Source: Rhodopseudomonas julia
GTDB lineage: Bacteria; Pseudomonadota; Alphaproteobacteria; Rhizobiales; Afifellaceae
Direction: 5' to 3'
Length of the DNA stretch: 64,000 bases
NCBI RefSeq assembly: GCF_030813515.1
Contig: NZ_JAUSUK010000001.1
Coordinates: forward strand, 744,001 to 808,000
Under the pieces are notes generated by a model. It saw nothing but the letters and a program-made list of their open reading frames with translations. It made no database searches and was not told where the DNA came from. The position numbers were made by a program, and so were the translations under genes. This document shows, piece after piece, positions 39,128 to 47,989 of the stretch. The first letter of the stretch is position 1. Each line of letters begins with the position of its first letter.

Positions 39128-39724
39128 ATGAGCCAGAGCCATGAAGGAAAAAACGAGCGCGTGCGCCTGACCCGGGTCGTCACCCGAGGCGGTGACAAGG
39201 GGGAAACATCCATGGGGCGCGGCATGCGCGTGTCGAAGAGCGACAAGCGGGTGGAAGCCTACGGCACCATCGACGAGGCGAGCGCGCAGATCGGCCTCGT
39301 GCGTTCTCTTGCGGGTGACGATACCGAGCTTTGTGAGATGCTGCGCAATGTCCAAATCGACCTCTTCAACCTCGCCGCCGACCTGCACATGCCGGGCGAG
39401 CACGGCGAGCATCTGCGCGTCGGCGAGGAGCCCCTTCAGCGACTGGAGGCAGAGCTTGAAGCGATGAATGCCGCCCTGCCGCGCATCACGAACTTCGTGC
39501 TGGCGGGCGGCACGATCGCCGCCGCCCAGGCGCATGTCGCCCGCACCACGATCCGCCGGGCCGAACGGCGTATCGTCGCACTGTCGCTGGAGGAAAAGGT
39601 GAACCCGAACGTGCTCGTCTACATCAACCGCCTCGCCGATTTCATGTTCATCGCGAGCCGCCGCCTGAATGGCAACGGGGCCACCGACGACGTCTGGGCG
39701 CCGCGGGCACAAAGACAGGCCTGA
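39128..39724 (+). CDS. pduO: PduO-type cob(I)alamin/cob(I)yrinate adenosyltransferase
   Basis: This enzyme attaches the 5'-deoxyadenosyl group to reduced corrinoids. The 198-residue protein is of the PduO/MMAB family, unrelated to CobA/CobO. Family marks are TRGGDKGETSMGRGMRVSKS (residues about 18-37), EAYGTIDEASAQIG near 42-55, and the C-terminal RRAERRIVALSLEE with INRLADFMFIASRR. AAGGAGG six bases before the ATG at 39128 fixes the start; a longer frame is spurious. It lies between two cobalamin riboswitches that point away from it. Confidence 0.95.
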   Translation: MSQSHEGKNERVRLTRVVTRGGDKGETSMGRGMRVSKSDKRVEAYGTIDEASAQIGLVRSLAGDDTELCEMLRNVQIDLFNLAADLHMPGEHGEHLRVGEEPLQRLEAELEAMNAALPRITNFVLAGGTIAAAQAHVARTTIRRAERRIVALSLEEKVNPNVLVYINRLADFMFIASRRLNGNGATDDVWAPRAQRQA

Positions 39725-39740
39725 CGTTTCGGCACCAGCC

Positions 39741-39768
39741 TTTCCGGGCGGGCCTGCCCGCCTGGAAA
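39741..39768. terminator. Hairpin after the adenosyltransferase gene
   Basis: TTTCC-G-GGCGGGC, loop CT, GCCCGCC-T-GGAAA forms a long stem with one G:T pair. It has no T-run, so it may be a factor-assisted terminator separating pduO from the riboswitch unit that begins about 40 bases later. Confidence 0.45.
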
Positions 39769-39811
39769 TCCATCTTGACGAAGCGTTCAGCTTCGTGGTC
39801 CGATCTTCGGG

Positions 39812-39985
39812 ACGGTGCCTCTTTGAGGCTGAAAAGGGAACGCGGTGCGGGTTTTCGCCCAATGCCGCGACTGTCCCCGCAACTGTAAGCGGCGAATCGC
39901 CCGTCACGATGCCACTGGCGCTCCGGCGCCGGGAAGGCGATGGCGCGATGACGACCCGCAAGTCAGGAGACCTGCCGTCAGCCGT
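39812..39985 (+). ncRNA. Cobalamin riboswitch upstream of the btuB remnant and btuF
   Basis: Conserved elements occur in order on the plus strand: ACGGTGCCTC, AAAAGGGAACGCGGTGC, CTGTCCCCGCAACTGTAAGC (39871-39890), GCCACTGG, CGGGAAGGCG and the B12 box AGTCAGGAGACCTGCC (39961-39976). It ends about 130 bases before the first coding signal. In alphaproteobacteria this riboswitch usually controls btuB. Here the btuB frame is truncated, so btuF and the genes behind it are the likely targets. Confidence 0.96.
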
Positions 39986-40113
39986 GGTCACGCGCGGTCA
40001 TGTCGGTCGGGGTGTGCCGATAGGAGTGGATCCATGCGTCCCAAGCGCATGGAGCATCCTCGATCGCGGTGACGTGCCATGTGGCCCGTGTGCCCGTTTC
40101 GAGGTCGTTGTCC

Positions 40114-40296
40114 GTGTCCTGTTCCCGCCTGCCGCGCCGTGGAGCGTCGTTGCAGCTTTCCGCTGCACTTTGCCTTTCCGCCAGCGCTTTCGCGCTTGCC
40201 GTTTCGCCCCCGGCCCTCGCCCAGGACGACATGGTGGCGCTTCCGGAAATCTCCGTCAGCGCCCATCCCGGGCCGCGGCTGACATTCTCATGCTGA
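40114..40296 (+). pseudogene. btuB: Truncated 5' end of a btuB-like TonB-dependent receptor gene
   Basis: From the GTG at 40114 (GAGG nine bases upstream) the frame encodes about 60 residues. They form a signal peptide with a long Ala/Leu/Ser core ending PPALAQ, followed by DDMVALPEISVSAH. The last part matches the TonB-box region at the mature start of alphaproteobacterial cobalamin receptors. The frame then runs into eight unrelated residues and stops at 40296, so plug and barrel (over 500 residues) are missing. The stop overlaps the btuF start (ATGCTGA). The piece may survive as a leader that couples ribosomes to btuF, which has no good SD of its own. Confidence 0.75.
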
Positions 40297-41120
40297 GGCA
40301 CCTTCTGGCAGCGATCCTCATCCTCGCCACAGCGGGCCCGGCTGCGGCGAAGCCGCAGCACGTCGTCTCGATCAACCTCTGTGCCGACCAGCTCCTCATG
40401 CGGTTGGCGGACCCGGAGCAGATCGCATCCCTGACCTACCTCGCGCGGGATGCTTCCATGTCGAACCTCTCCGGTGAAGCCCGCAGTTTCCCGGCGAACC
40501 GCGGCCTTGCCGAGGAGGTGGTGCGCTACGAGCCCGACCTCGTTCTCGCCGGGCGCTACACCAAGCGCGTCACCACCGATCTGCTGAAGCGGATCGGCAT
40601 CAACGTCCTGGAGCTCGACGCACCCCGGACCATCGAGGAAGTGGAGGCGCAGATCCGCCTCGTCGGCGGAGCGCTTGGCCAGGAGGCGCGGGCAGACACT
40701 GTCATCCGCGAGATGGAACAAAAGAGGCTGCGGGCGGAAGACGGCGCAGCCCAGCTGTGGCCGACGGCGGTCGTTTACGAGCCGAACGGCTACACCGTCG
40801 GCGCCGGCTCGCTGATCGACACGCTGCTCTCGCTCGCCGGGCTGCGCAACCTCGCAGCGGAACGCGGCATACAAAATTACGGGCGCCTGCCGCTGGAATC
40901 GCTCGTCACGCTGTCGCCGGACGTTCTCATCATCGGCCCGCCGCGCGAGACCCCGGCACTTGCGACCGAACTCGTGCGCCACCCGGTGCTGTGGCACATG
41001 CCGCGGCCGATGGAGATCGCGACCGTCCCGCCCCGGCTCTGGATCTGCGCGGGCCCGGACATGTTCGAGGCCGTTGCCATCCTGCGCGAGGCCGCCGCAG
41101 AAGCGAGGACACGCCCATGA
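40290..41120 (+). CDS. btuF: Periplasmic cobalamin-binding protein BtuF
   Basis: BtuF delivers vitamin B12 to an inner-membrane BtuCD transporter. The 276-residue protein has a signal peptide (residues 1-20) and begins its mature part with KPQHVVSINLCADQLLMRLAD, the BtuF/FecB-type fold. The second lobe reads TAVVYEPNGYTVGAGSLIDTLLSLAGLRN near 165-193. It overlaps the truncated btuB frame by 7 bases. btuC and btuD are not found here. A 549-codon open frame that continues upstream is spurious, running through the riboswitch. Confidence 0.9.
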   Translation: MLRHLLAAILILATAGPAAAKPQHVVSINLCADQLLMRLADPEQIASLTYLARDASMSNLSGEARSFPANRGLAEEVVRYEPDLVLAGRYTKRVTTDLLKRIGINVLELDAPRTIEEVEAQIRLVGGALGQEARADTVIREMEQKRLRAEDGAAQLWPTAVVYEPNGYTVGAGSLIDTLLSLAGLRNLAAERGIQNYGRLPLESLVTLSPDVLIIGPPRETPALATELVRHPVLWHMPRPMEIATVPPRLWICAGPDMFEAVAILREAAAEARTRP

Positions 41121-41326
41121 CGGACGCGACCTTCGCCCCTGCCCCGTTGGAGATGAGCCATTGCGCGCTCCTCACCGGCCTGTCGCGCTTCATCATGCCC
41201 TGCCGGCGCGCCGCGGATTCCTGGTGGGGGCCGTCCCAGGGGGATGCCGATCGGGCGATCGCCGATGGCCACAGCCGGGTCGCGGGTTTCACGGCCGCGC
41301 CGCCCTGTCGGATGCAGGTGTCCTGA
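41117..41326 (+). CDS. Small protein of unknown function, 69 aa
   Basis: ATG at 41117 overlaps the btuF stop (ATGA), and the frame ends 2 bases before the next gene, so it sits exactly in the operon. Third codon positions are strongly G/C, as in real genes here. The product contains two cysteines near the middle and end, a Trp-Trp pair, and no membrane helix. I recognise no family. It could be a tiny B12-linked protein or the remains of a larger gene such as a deleted btuC or btuD, though I see no similarity to those. Confidence 0.5.
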   Translation: MTDATFAPAPLEMSHCALLTGLSRFIMPCRRAADSWWGPSQGDADRAIADGHSRVAGFTAAPPCRMQVS

Positions 41327-41328
41327 CG

Positions 41329-42138
41329 ATGTGCGCTTACCCGCCCGAAAGGATCGTCTGCCTGACGGAAGAGACCGTAGAAACGCTCCGTCTTCTCGGC
41401 GAGGACTGGCGCATCGTCGGGGTGCCGCAACCGACGGGAAGATCAGGCGACTTGACGGCGGACAGGACCGTCGTCTCGGGCTTCACCCAGGCCGATATAC
41501 CCGCGATCCTTGCTCTCCAACCCGATCTCGTCCTCACCTTCTGCGATATCCAGAACATCATCGCCAGCGAGCTGATCTGGGCGGGCGTGCCCGTTCACGC
41601 CTTCAATCAGCGCAACGTGGCCGGGATTCTCGCCATGATCCGTATGCTCGGTGCAATGGTCGACGCAGCAGCGAAGGCCGACCGGCTTGCCCGTTCCTAC
41701 GCCGCACGTATCGAGCAGGTACGCAACCGCACATCTTTGCAGCAACGGCCACGTGTGTATTTCGAAGCCTGGAACAACCCGCTGATGAGCGGCGCGGGCT
41801 GGATTTCAGACCTCATCGAGATCGCAGGCGGTCAGGACGTCTTTGCACATCTTCGGGCAAAACCGGGGGCTGCCGACCACATTCTCACGCCGCCACAAAT
41901 CCTCGAGGCGGCGCCGGAAGTGATCCTCGCTTCCTGGTGCGGCAAGCCCGTCGACCTCGACGAGATCCGGCGACGGCAGGGCTGGGGCGCGCTTGCCGCG
42001 GTGCGCGACAATCGGCTCACCCAGATCGACGCCAGCCTCATCCATCAGCCGGGGCCGCTCGCTTTGACGAAGGGGCTCGATGCGATCGTCGCCGCCTTGC
42101 ATGAGAGAGAGGAGATTGCCCATGACGTCGTCAATTGA
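41329..42138 (+). CDS. BtuF-like cobalamin-binding protein without signal peptide
   Basis: The 269-residue protein has the periplasmic-binding fold of the BtuF/FecB type (PPERIVCLTEETVETLRLLG at residues 5-24, FTQADIPAILALQPDLVLTF near 50-70, VPVHAFNQRNVAGILAMIRMLG near 87-108). It starts directly with the domain and lacks any signal peptide, so it should be cytosolic. Such signal-less relatives are common in proteobacteria beside B12 genes; their role (salvage, delivery to an enzyme, or sensing) is unproven. The start at 41329 follows the 69-codon gene by 2 bases. Confidence 0.85.
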   Translation: MCAYPPERIVCLTEETVETLRLLGEDWRIVGVPQPTGRSGDLTADRTVVSGFTQADIPAILALQPDLVLTFCDIQNIIASELIWAGVPVHAFNQRNVAGILAMIRMLGAMVDAAAKADRLARSYAARIEQVRNRTSLQQRPRVYFEAWNNPLMSGAGWISDLIEIAGGQDVFAHLRAKPGAADHILTPPQILEAAPEVILASWCGKPVDLDEIRRRQGWGALAAVRDNRLTQIDASLIHQPGPLALTKGLDAIVAALHEREEIAHDVVN

Positions 42139-42370
42139 GGCCTGGCCACCCCGAAGGCAGCTCCCGACACCGGAAGACGTCCTCTTCGCCTGGCTCATAT
42201 GGCTACCGACAGGTGCCAATCTGCAACTCGCTGCACGCGAAGAACTTCAACGCAGCCAGTTCCGTCAACCGGCAACCCCCGAAGTCGAACGCCTTGGGAT
42301 GCTGCTTGAAGCGGTCTCGAACGGGACACCGCCCCTGCGGACTGCAGATGTTCGACGAGAAAACCGATGA
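42122..42370 (+). CDS. Small protein of unknown function, 82 aa
   Basis: ATG at 42122 lies inside the end of the BtuF-like gene (17-base overlap), and the stop overlaps the next ATG (ATGA). The product has a recognisable core LPTPEDVLFAWLIWLPTG (residues about 14-31), then a helical stretch. No membrane span is certain and no family is recognised. Its tight packing in the B12 operon suggests a shared role with its neighbours. Confidence 0.6.
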   Translation: MTSSIEAWPPRRQLPTPEDVLFAWLIWLPTGANLQLAAREELQRSQFRQPATPEVERLGMLLEAVSNGTPPLRTADVRRENR

Positions 42371-43302
42371 CCGCGCTTATGATCGCAGAGCGAAAGCGTG
42401 AGGCTGCCGGTCCGGAACGCAGAACCGGACCGAATATCGGCCGCTGCCGACTTAACACGCGCCGCGATTTCTGCATCGAGGACGTGCGCAATGACGAGCA
42501 GATGGAGACGTGCAGGCAGATCTCCGAAGAGCTTCTCTGGCAGGTCCTCTCGACGTTGCCGAAGCGGCGGTCACAGATCGGCGAGGAGGCCCGCACTCTC
42601 GACTGGAATGAGGACGAGATGCAGGCGTTTCTGCAAAACTCTTTGCTGCCGCAGAGCGGCAGATGGGTTTTTGGTCTGCACGGTGCGCTCGGCGAGTTCA
42701 GGACGAGGGAGGGAGACCTGGTGGACCGTGACGGTAACTTCGCCGTCGCTTGCGTTCATGGTGCTGTCCGGCTCCGTGAGAGAAGAAGGCTGCGAGCTTT
42801 TGAGTGGCGTCAGGGAGCAGCGATCATTCTCGCCCTCGCGCGCAAGCAAATCGTCGGCCTGCCAAATGCCTGTCTGGCATCGCTCGGGCGTGATGAAGCC
42901 GCCATCCGCGAGGAGGATCGTGATGCACGCCTGTTCGATCTCGGAATCGGCTCCGCCATCACCCAATTCTGCCTGCGCACACGCGATCCGCTGCTGATCC
43001 GCAGACTAAGCGAACTAGAAGGCGAGGCCTGGCCGCTGGTGCTGAGCCGCATCGGGCGTGACATCCAAGAAACCTCACCCCACCGCGTGATCGCCAGCCC
43101 GATTGGGCGGATGGAAGTCTTCTCACCCATCCAGGCGGCAGGCGGCCGCCCCCCGAAAGGGCCACATACACGCTTTTTCCCCGCTGACATCGCCATGGGG
43201 CGTGAGCTCCCGCCGGGTGTCCAAATACCGGCTGAATATGCCCCATGCGCAATCTTCTATCCCACCGGACGGACGAGGTATCCCGGCGGCCTCCAGGACT
43301 AG
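42367..43302 (+). CDS. Protein of unknown function, 311 aa, end of the B12 operon
   Basis: The frame is fully open from the ATGA junction at 42367 and has coding-type base use. The product is soluble with no signal peptide. Visible blocks are RWVFGLHGALGEF near 99-111, AAIILALARKQIVGLPNACLASLG near 148-171, and a Pro-rich C-terminus with PAEYAPCAIFYPTGRT. I do not recognise the family. The first 38 residues are low in structure and overlap an 8-bp DNA hairpin at 42408-42432, so a GTG near 42481 is an alternative start. It is convergent with the metE remnant. Confidence 0.65.
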   Translation: MTALMIAERKREAAGPERRTGPNIGRCRLNTRRDFCIEDVRNDEQMETCRQISEELLWQVLSTLPKRRSQIGEEARTLDWNEDEMQAFLQNSLLPQSGRWVFGLHGALGEFRTREGDLVDRDGNFAVACVHGAVRLRERRRLRAFEWRQGAAIILALARKQIVGLPNACLASLGRDEAAIREEDRDARLFDLGIGSAITQFCLRTRDPLLIRRLSELEGEAWPLVLSRIGRDIQETSPHRVIASPIGRMEVFSPIQAAGGRPPKGPHTRFFPADIAMGRELPPGVQIPAEYAPCAIFYPTGRTRYPGGLQD

Positions 43303-43320
43303 GCCGCCGAACTGTTTCGA

Positions 43321-43690
43321 CTATTCGGCCGCGTCGGACAGCTCGGTGCGCAAGCTTCTTGCCGCCGTCACCAAATTGACGAGGGCGGGCCGTTGTTTGC
43401 GGGAAGGAACCGATCGTGGCCGTCGGAATGGGCGGCAGATCTAGCTTTTCCTTCTGCTGCCGGCAGCGCTTGGCGAAGGCGCTGTTGCGCCGGCCCATGG
43501 CTTCGCTGATGACTGCGACACGCGCGGCGACGGCCGGGCTATGGACTTTCGCAGAACGGCGTCGGCTTTCCAGAGCGGCGCGGGAACTCGCCAGAGCCTC
43601 GTCGGCAGCCGCGCTGCCCTCGCCAAATGCAGCCGCAAGGGCGATAATCTCTCCCCATCGACGATGCGCGGGCGGCCGGTGTTTCAGGCC
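43321..43690 (-). pseudogene. metE: Remnant of B12-independent methionine synthase metE
   Basis: Two pieces are readable on the minus strand. From about 43670 to 43384 the frame gives MetE middle sequence: EIIALAAAFGEG, ASSRAALESRRRSAKVHSP, then LPPIPTATIGSFPQT, the hallmark motif at the start of the catalytic half. Directly after it, in another frame, comes RPALVNLVTAARSLRTELS and a stop at 43321, matching the MetE C-terminus. About 290 codons between them are gone and the frame shifts. The N-terminal half is also missing. The gene cannot make an active enzyme. Confidence 0.88.
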
Positions 43691-43721
43691 GCCACGGAAC
43701 CATCGGAAGGATATTCCACGG

Positions 43722-46700
43722 CTATTCGGCCGCTCGGGCGGATGAAACCGGCTTGTAGTTCAGTATTGGCCCCAGCCACCTCTCGACTTCCGGCACGCTC
43801 ATGGCCTTGCGAGCTGCATAGTCCTCGACCTGATCGCGCTCCACTTTGGCAACCCCAAAATAGTAGCTTTCCGGATGGGACAGATAAATCCCGGAGACGG
43901 AGGAGCCCGGCCACATCGCCATGCTTTCGGTGAGACTTACACCCGCGGATTTCTCGGCGTCGAGCAACCTGAAGAGAGTGACCTTTTCCGTATGATCGGG
44001 CTGTGCGGGATAGCCCGGAGCAGGTCGGATTCCCTGGTAGGGCTCTCCGATGAGCTCGTCCGGCGCCAGGCCCTCATTCGGCGCGTATCCCCAGAACTCT
44101 TTGCGCACACGTTCATGCATTCGCTCGGCGAATGCTTCGGCGAAACGATCGGCAAGCGCCTTGACCAGAATGGCGTTGTAATCGTCGTTGTCTCGCTCGA
44201 ACCGCTCGGCGATGGCGACCTCCTCGATGCCGGCGGTAACCACGAATCCGCCGACCCAATCCGGCTTTCCGCTTTCGACCGGCGCCACGAAATCGGAAAG
44301 AGCGACATTGGCCCTGCCATCGCGCTTGGGCAATTGCTGGCGCAGCGTGAAAAGCGTCGCGATCTCCGTCGTGCGTGTCTCGTCCGCGAAGAGACGGATG
44401 TCGTCACCGACCACGTTGGCGGGCCAGAAGCCTATGACGCCTTTCGGCGCAAGCCACTTTTCGTCGATGATCTTCGCCAACATCAGCTGTGCTTCCTCAA
44501 AAAGCTGACGGGCGGCAGGCCCTTGCTTGTCGTCCTCGAGAATTTTGGGGTAGCGGCCCTTCAACTCCCAGGCGTGGAAGAATGGCGTCCAGTCGATGTA
44601 GCGCGCGAGATCGGCCAGATCCCAGCTCCCGAACGTTCTTACCCCCGTGAAGGACGGGCGCGGCGGCGTGTAGCTGCCCCAGTCGATCCTGTGCGCGTTC
44701 GCGCGCGCCCTGGCCAGCGGCAGTCGCTGCTTCTCGCGCTCCGAGCGCTCATGTGCCGCGCTCACTTTCCGGTATTCGGCGCGCAACGCTTCGACGTAGC
44801 CGGGCTTCGTCTCCCGCGACAGAAGGCTGCCGACCACGCCGACCGCGCGGCTGGCATCGGTCACATAGACAGCCTGGCCACGCTCGTACTGCGGATGGAT
44901 CTTGACCGCGGTGTGCACACGGCTCGTCGTCGCGCCGCCGATCAGGAGCGGGATGTCGAAGCCCTCGCGCTCCATTTCGGAGGCGACATGCACCATCTCG
45001 TCGAGAGACGGGGTGATCAGTCCGGAAAGGCCGACGATGTCCACCTTCTCCCGCCGCGCCGTCTCCAGTATTTTGGCAGCCGGGACCATGACGCCGAGAT
45101 CGACGATCTCGTAGTTGTTGCAGGCGAGCACGACGCCGACGATGTTCTTGCCGATGTCATGGACGTCGCCCTTCACCGTCGCCATCAGGATTTTGCCCGC
45201 GGTCCGCCGCTCCACCCCCCCAGCGGCGGCCTTTTCGGCCTCCAGGTAGGGCAGGAGAACGGCCACGGCCTGTTTCATTACGCGGGCCGATTTCACCACC
45301 TGCGGCAGGAACATCTTACCCGCGCCGAACAGGTCGCCGACGACGTTCATTCCGGCCATCAGCGGCCCTTCTATGACGTGCAACGGCCGCTCGGCATTCC
45401 GTCGCGCCTCCTCGGTGTCCTCGTCGATGAACTCGGTGATGCCGTTGACCAGCGCATGCTCCAACCGCTTCTCGACAGGCCATTCCCGCCAGGCGAGGTC
45501 TTTCTCCTTCGCTTCCTTTCCACCAGAACCCTTGAACCGCTCGGCCATGTCCAGCATGCGCTCGGTCGCCGTGCCGCCCGCCTTCGGAATTCGGTTGAGG
45601 ATTACGTCCTCGCATGCTTCCCGCAATTCCGGATCGATCGTGTCGTAGACGGCGAGCTGGCCGGCATTCACGATACCCAAATCCATACCGCGCTGAATGG
45701 CATGATAGAGGAACACGGCGTGCATGGCCTCGCGCACCGGTTCGTTTCCGCGGAATGAAAAGGACAGGTTCGAGACACCGCCGGAAATGTGAACATGAGG
45801 CAGCGAACCGGTGATCTCACCCGTCGCCTCGATGAAATCGACGCCGTAATTGTCGTGCTCCTCGATGCCCGTGGCCACGGCAAATACGTTGGGATCGAAG
45901 ATGATGTCCTCAGGCGGGAAGCCTACCCTTTCGGTGAGCAGCTTGTAGGCGCGGGTACAAATCTCAACCTTGCGATCCTTGGTGTCGGCTTGACCGACCT
46001 CGTCGAAAGCCATGACGACCACGGCGGCACCGTACATACGACACAGCCGGGCGTGCTTGAGGAAGGCCTCCTCCCCTTCCTTCATCGAAATCGAATTGAC
46101 GATGGACTTGCCCTGGACGCATTTGAGGCCAGCCTCGATTACCTCCCATTTCGAGGAATCGATCATCACCGGCACGCGGGCAATATCGGGCTCGGCGGCG
46201 ACAAGGTTGAGGTATTCCACCATCGCCTTTTTCGAGTCGATCAGGCCCTCGTCCATATTCACGTCGATGACCTGCGCACCGTTCGCCACCTGATCGCGCG
46301 CGACATCCAACGCCGTGGCATAGTCGCCGGCGGTGATCAGCTTGCGGAACTTCGCCGAGCCCGTCACGTTGGTGCGCTCACCGACGTTCACGAAGGGTAT
46401 GTCCTTGGTGAGCGTGAACGGCTCGAGTCCCGAGAGACGCATTGCTGGGGCGGTTTCGGGCACGCTGCGCGGTGTGTGACGGCCGACGGCCTCGGCGATG
46501 GCGGCAATGTGTTCCGGCGTCGAACCGCAACAGCCGCCGACCACGTTCACCAAGCCTTCGCGCGCAAACGCCTCGATCTGCTCCGCCATGAATTCGGGGC
46601 TTTCATCATACTGGCCGAAGGCGTTTGGCAGACCGGCATTCGGATAGGCGCAAATGAAGGTCTCGGCGACAGCAGAAAGCTCAGCCAGGTGCGGCCTCAT

Positions 46701-47519
46701 AGCGGCCGCGCCGAGTGCACAGTTAAGCCCTACCGTGAAGGGCTTGGCATGGCGGATCGAGTGCCAGAAAGCCGTCGGTGTCTGACCGGACAGGGTACGG
46801 CCCGAAAGGTCGGTGATCGTGCCGGAGATCATCACTGGCCGGCGGATCCCTCTCTCCGCGAAGACCTCCTCGCAGGCAAAGATCGCTGCCTTGGCATTCA
46901 GCGTGTCGAAGATCGTCTCAATCAGAACGATGTCGACACCGCCCTCGATCAGGCCACGCAACTGCTCGCCATAGGCGACGCGAAGGTCATCGAAGGTGAC
47001 AGCGCGAAAGCCCGGATTGTTGACATCCGGTGAGATGGAGGCCGTCCGGTTGGTCGGTCCCAGCGCACCGGCGACGAAGCGGCGTTTGCCGTCCTCCCGC
47101 TCCGCCCGGATCGCCGCTCGCCGCGCCAGCCGTGCGCCATCGCGGTTCAATTCATAGACCATCTCCTCCATGCCGTAGTCGGCCTGGGCGATAGCCGTGG
47201 ACGAGAAAGTGTTGGTCTCGATGATATCCGCGCCCGCCTTGGCATAGGCGTAGTGGACATCCTCGATCGCCTTCGGCTGGGTCAGGATCAGAAGATCGTT
47301 GTTGCCTTGCTGATGGCAGGAACAGCCGACAAAGCGATCGCCGCGGAAATGATCCTCCTGAAAGGCGAGACCCTGGATCTGAGTGCCCATCGCACCGTCG
47401 AGAACGAGGATGCGCTCGCGCGCTGCGGCCTGCAAAGCGGCGAGAATCTCTGAGCCGTCCGACTTGGTCGCCACGGGCTCGAAGGGATCATCGATTGGGG
47501 ACATGAACGCGATCTTCAT
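43722..47519 (-). CDS. metH: B12-dependent methionine synthase MetH
   Basis: MetH transfers a methyl group from methyltetrahydrofolate via cobalamin to homocysteine. The 1265-residue protein has all four modules. These are the homocysteine domain ([10 protein letters not shown] near 39-48, zinc site [10 protein letters not shown] near 328-337), the folate domain ([16 protein letters not shown] near 374-389), the B12 domain ([17 protein letters not shown] near 778-794) and the SAM-dependent reactivation domain (near 960-1265, [16 protein letters not shown]). It appears complete. An inverted repeat lies upstream and a metE remnant downstream. Confidence 0.98.
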   Translation of the reverse strand: MKIAFMSPIDDPFEPVATKSDGSEILAALQAAARERILVLDGAMGTQIQGLAFQEDHFRGDRFVGCSCHQQGNNDLLILTQPKAIEDVHYAYAKAGADIIETNTFSSTAIAQADYGMEEMVYELNRDGARLARRAAIRAEREDGKRRFVAGALGPTNRTASISPDVNNPGFRAVTFDDLRVAYGEQLRGLIEGGVDIVLIETIFDTLNAKAAIFACEEVFAERGIRRPVMISGTITDLSGRTLSGQTPTAFWHSIRHAKPFTVGLNCALGAAAMRPHLAELSAVAETFICAYPNAGLPNAFGQYDESPEFMAEQIEAFAREGLVNVVGGCCGSTPEHIAAIAEAVGRHTPRSVPETAPAMRLSGLEPFTLTKDIPFVNVGERTNVTGSAKFRKLITAGDYATALDVARDQVANGAQVIDVNMDEGLIDSKKAMVEYLNLVAAEPDIARVPVMIDSSKWEVIEAGLKCVQGKSIVNSISMKEGEEAFLKHARLCRMYGAAVVVMAFDEVGQADTKDRKVEICTRAYKLLTERVGFPPEDIIFDPNVFAVATGIEEHDNYGVDFIEATGEITGSLPHVHISGGVSNLSFSFRGNEPVREAMHAVFLYHAIQRGMDLGIVNAGQLAVYDTIDPELREACEDVILNRIPKAGGTATERMLDMAERFKGSGGKEAKEKDLAWREWPVEKRLEHALVNGITEFIDEDTEEARRNAERPLHVIEGPLMAGMNVVGDLFGAGKMFLPQVVKSARVMKQAVAVLLPYLEAEKAAAGGVERRTAGKILMATVKGDVHDIGKNIVGVVLACNNYEIVDLGVMVPAAKILETARREKVDIVGLSGLITPSLDEMVHVASEMEREGFDIPLLIGGATTSRVHTAVKIHPQYERGQAVYVTDASRAVGVVGSLLSRETKPGYVEALRAEYRKVSAAHERSEREKQRLPLARARANAHRIDWGSYTPPRPSFTGVRTFGSWDLADLARYIDWTPFFHAWELKGRYPKILEDDKQGPAARQLFEEAQLMLAKIIDEKWLAPKGVIGFWPANVVGDDIRLFADETRTTEIATLFTLRQQLPKRDGRANVALSDFVAPVESGKPDWVGGFVVTAGIEEVAIAERFERDNDDYNAILVKALADRFAEAFAERMHERVRKEFWGYAPNEGLAPDELIGEPYQGIRPAPGYPAQPDHTEKVTLFRLLDAEKSAGVSLTESMAMWPGSSVSGIYLSHPESYYFGVAKVERDQVEDYAARKAMSVPEVERWLGPILNYKPVSSARAAE

Positions 47520-47548
47520 ATGAAATGCAAAAACTCGGCCAGAAACTG

Positions 47549-47570
47549 CATAAAGATATATTTATGTCAA
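47549..47570 (-). promoter_or_regulatory. Inverted repeat and -35 element upstream of metH
   Basis: CATAAA (47549-47554), six bases and TTTATG (47561-47566) form a dyad 30 bases before the metH ATG. It overlaps TTGACA on the minus strand (47570-47565). AT-rich dyads with ATAAA arms before metH are typical of ArsR-type SahR operators, which respond to S-adenosylhomocysteine. The assignment is inferred from motif type and position. Confidence 0.45.
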
Positions 47571-47989
47571 TATAGAGAGCTGCCTGGATCGCAATGTCTA
47601 TGATGCGCCCCACGCTCCAGCGGGTCGCAGCCGCGACCTCGACATCATTTCCGCCAGCCCGCGGAGATCGTCTTCTTTCCCGGCACCACGGGCTCTTTGG
47701 GGGGAGCGCCATGGTCGAGATGGCGACGGCCTGCGCCGTTAGGCCGGTTCTCACCAATGCGGATTGTTCTGCCGTGCGACAGCACGGCGAGGGCCATGTC
47801 GCAGCACTTGCGCAGTCGCCCATGCGCCATGCGCCGTGAAGAACCGCTGCAGATTGCTCGATCCCTCCGGCCCAACGGCGGCCGACGGCCATGCCGAGCG
47901 CATCGCCGCGCTGGCGATGATCGAGCCCTATGGCGAGCTGTCGAAGGCGATCACGCAGGGCGTGAAAGCCCCTGTCGGCGCGGCGCTTC
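47571..47989. other. Intergenic region between metH and benE, no firm gene
   Basis: No reading frame has both a good start and recognisable content. Around 47880-47960 the plus strand briefly reads protein-like (AERIAALAMIEPYGELSKAI), but it has no start signal and runs into benE. It may be the end of a decayed gene. Nothing else is supported. Confidence 0.45.

Noticed and set aside
39669..40289. Upstream extension of btuF by 207 codons
   Set aside because: The open frame crosses pduO's end, a hairpin and the whole cobalamin riboswitch. The signal peptide begins at 40290.
43875..47033. Long open frames antisense to metH (627 and 414 codons)
   Set aside because: They lie wholly within metH and show only antisense composition.
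47594..47839. Open frame of 81 codons between metH and benE
   Set aside because: No SD, no family and mixed-looking translation; only noted as possible decayed sequence.
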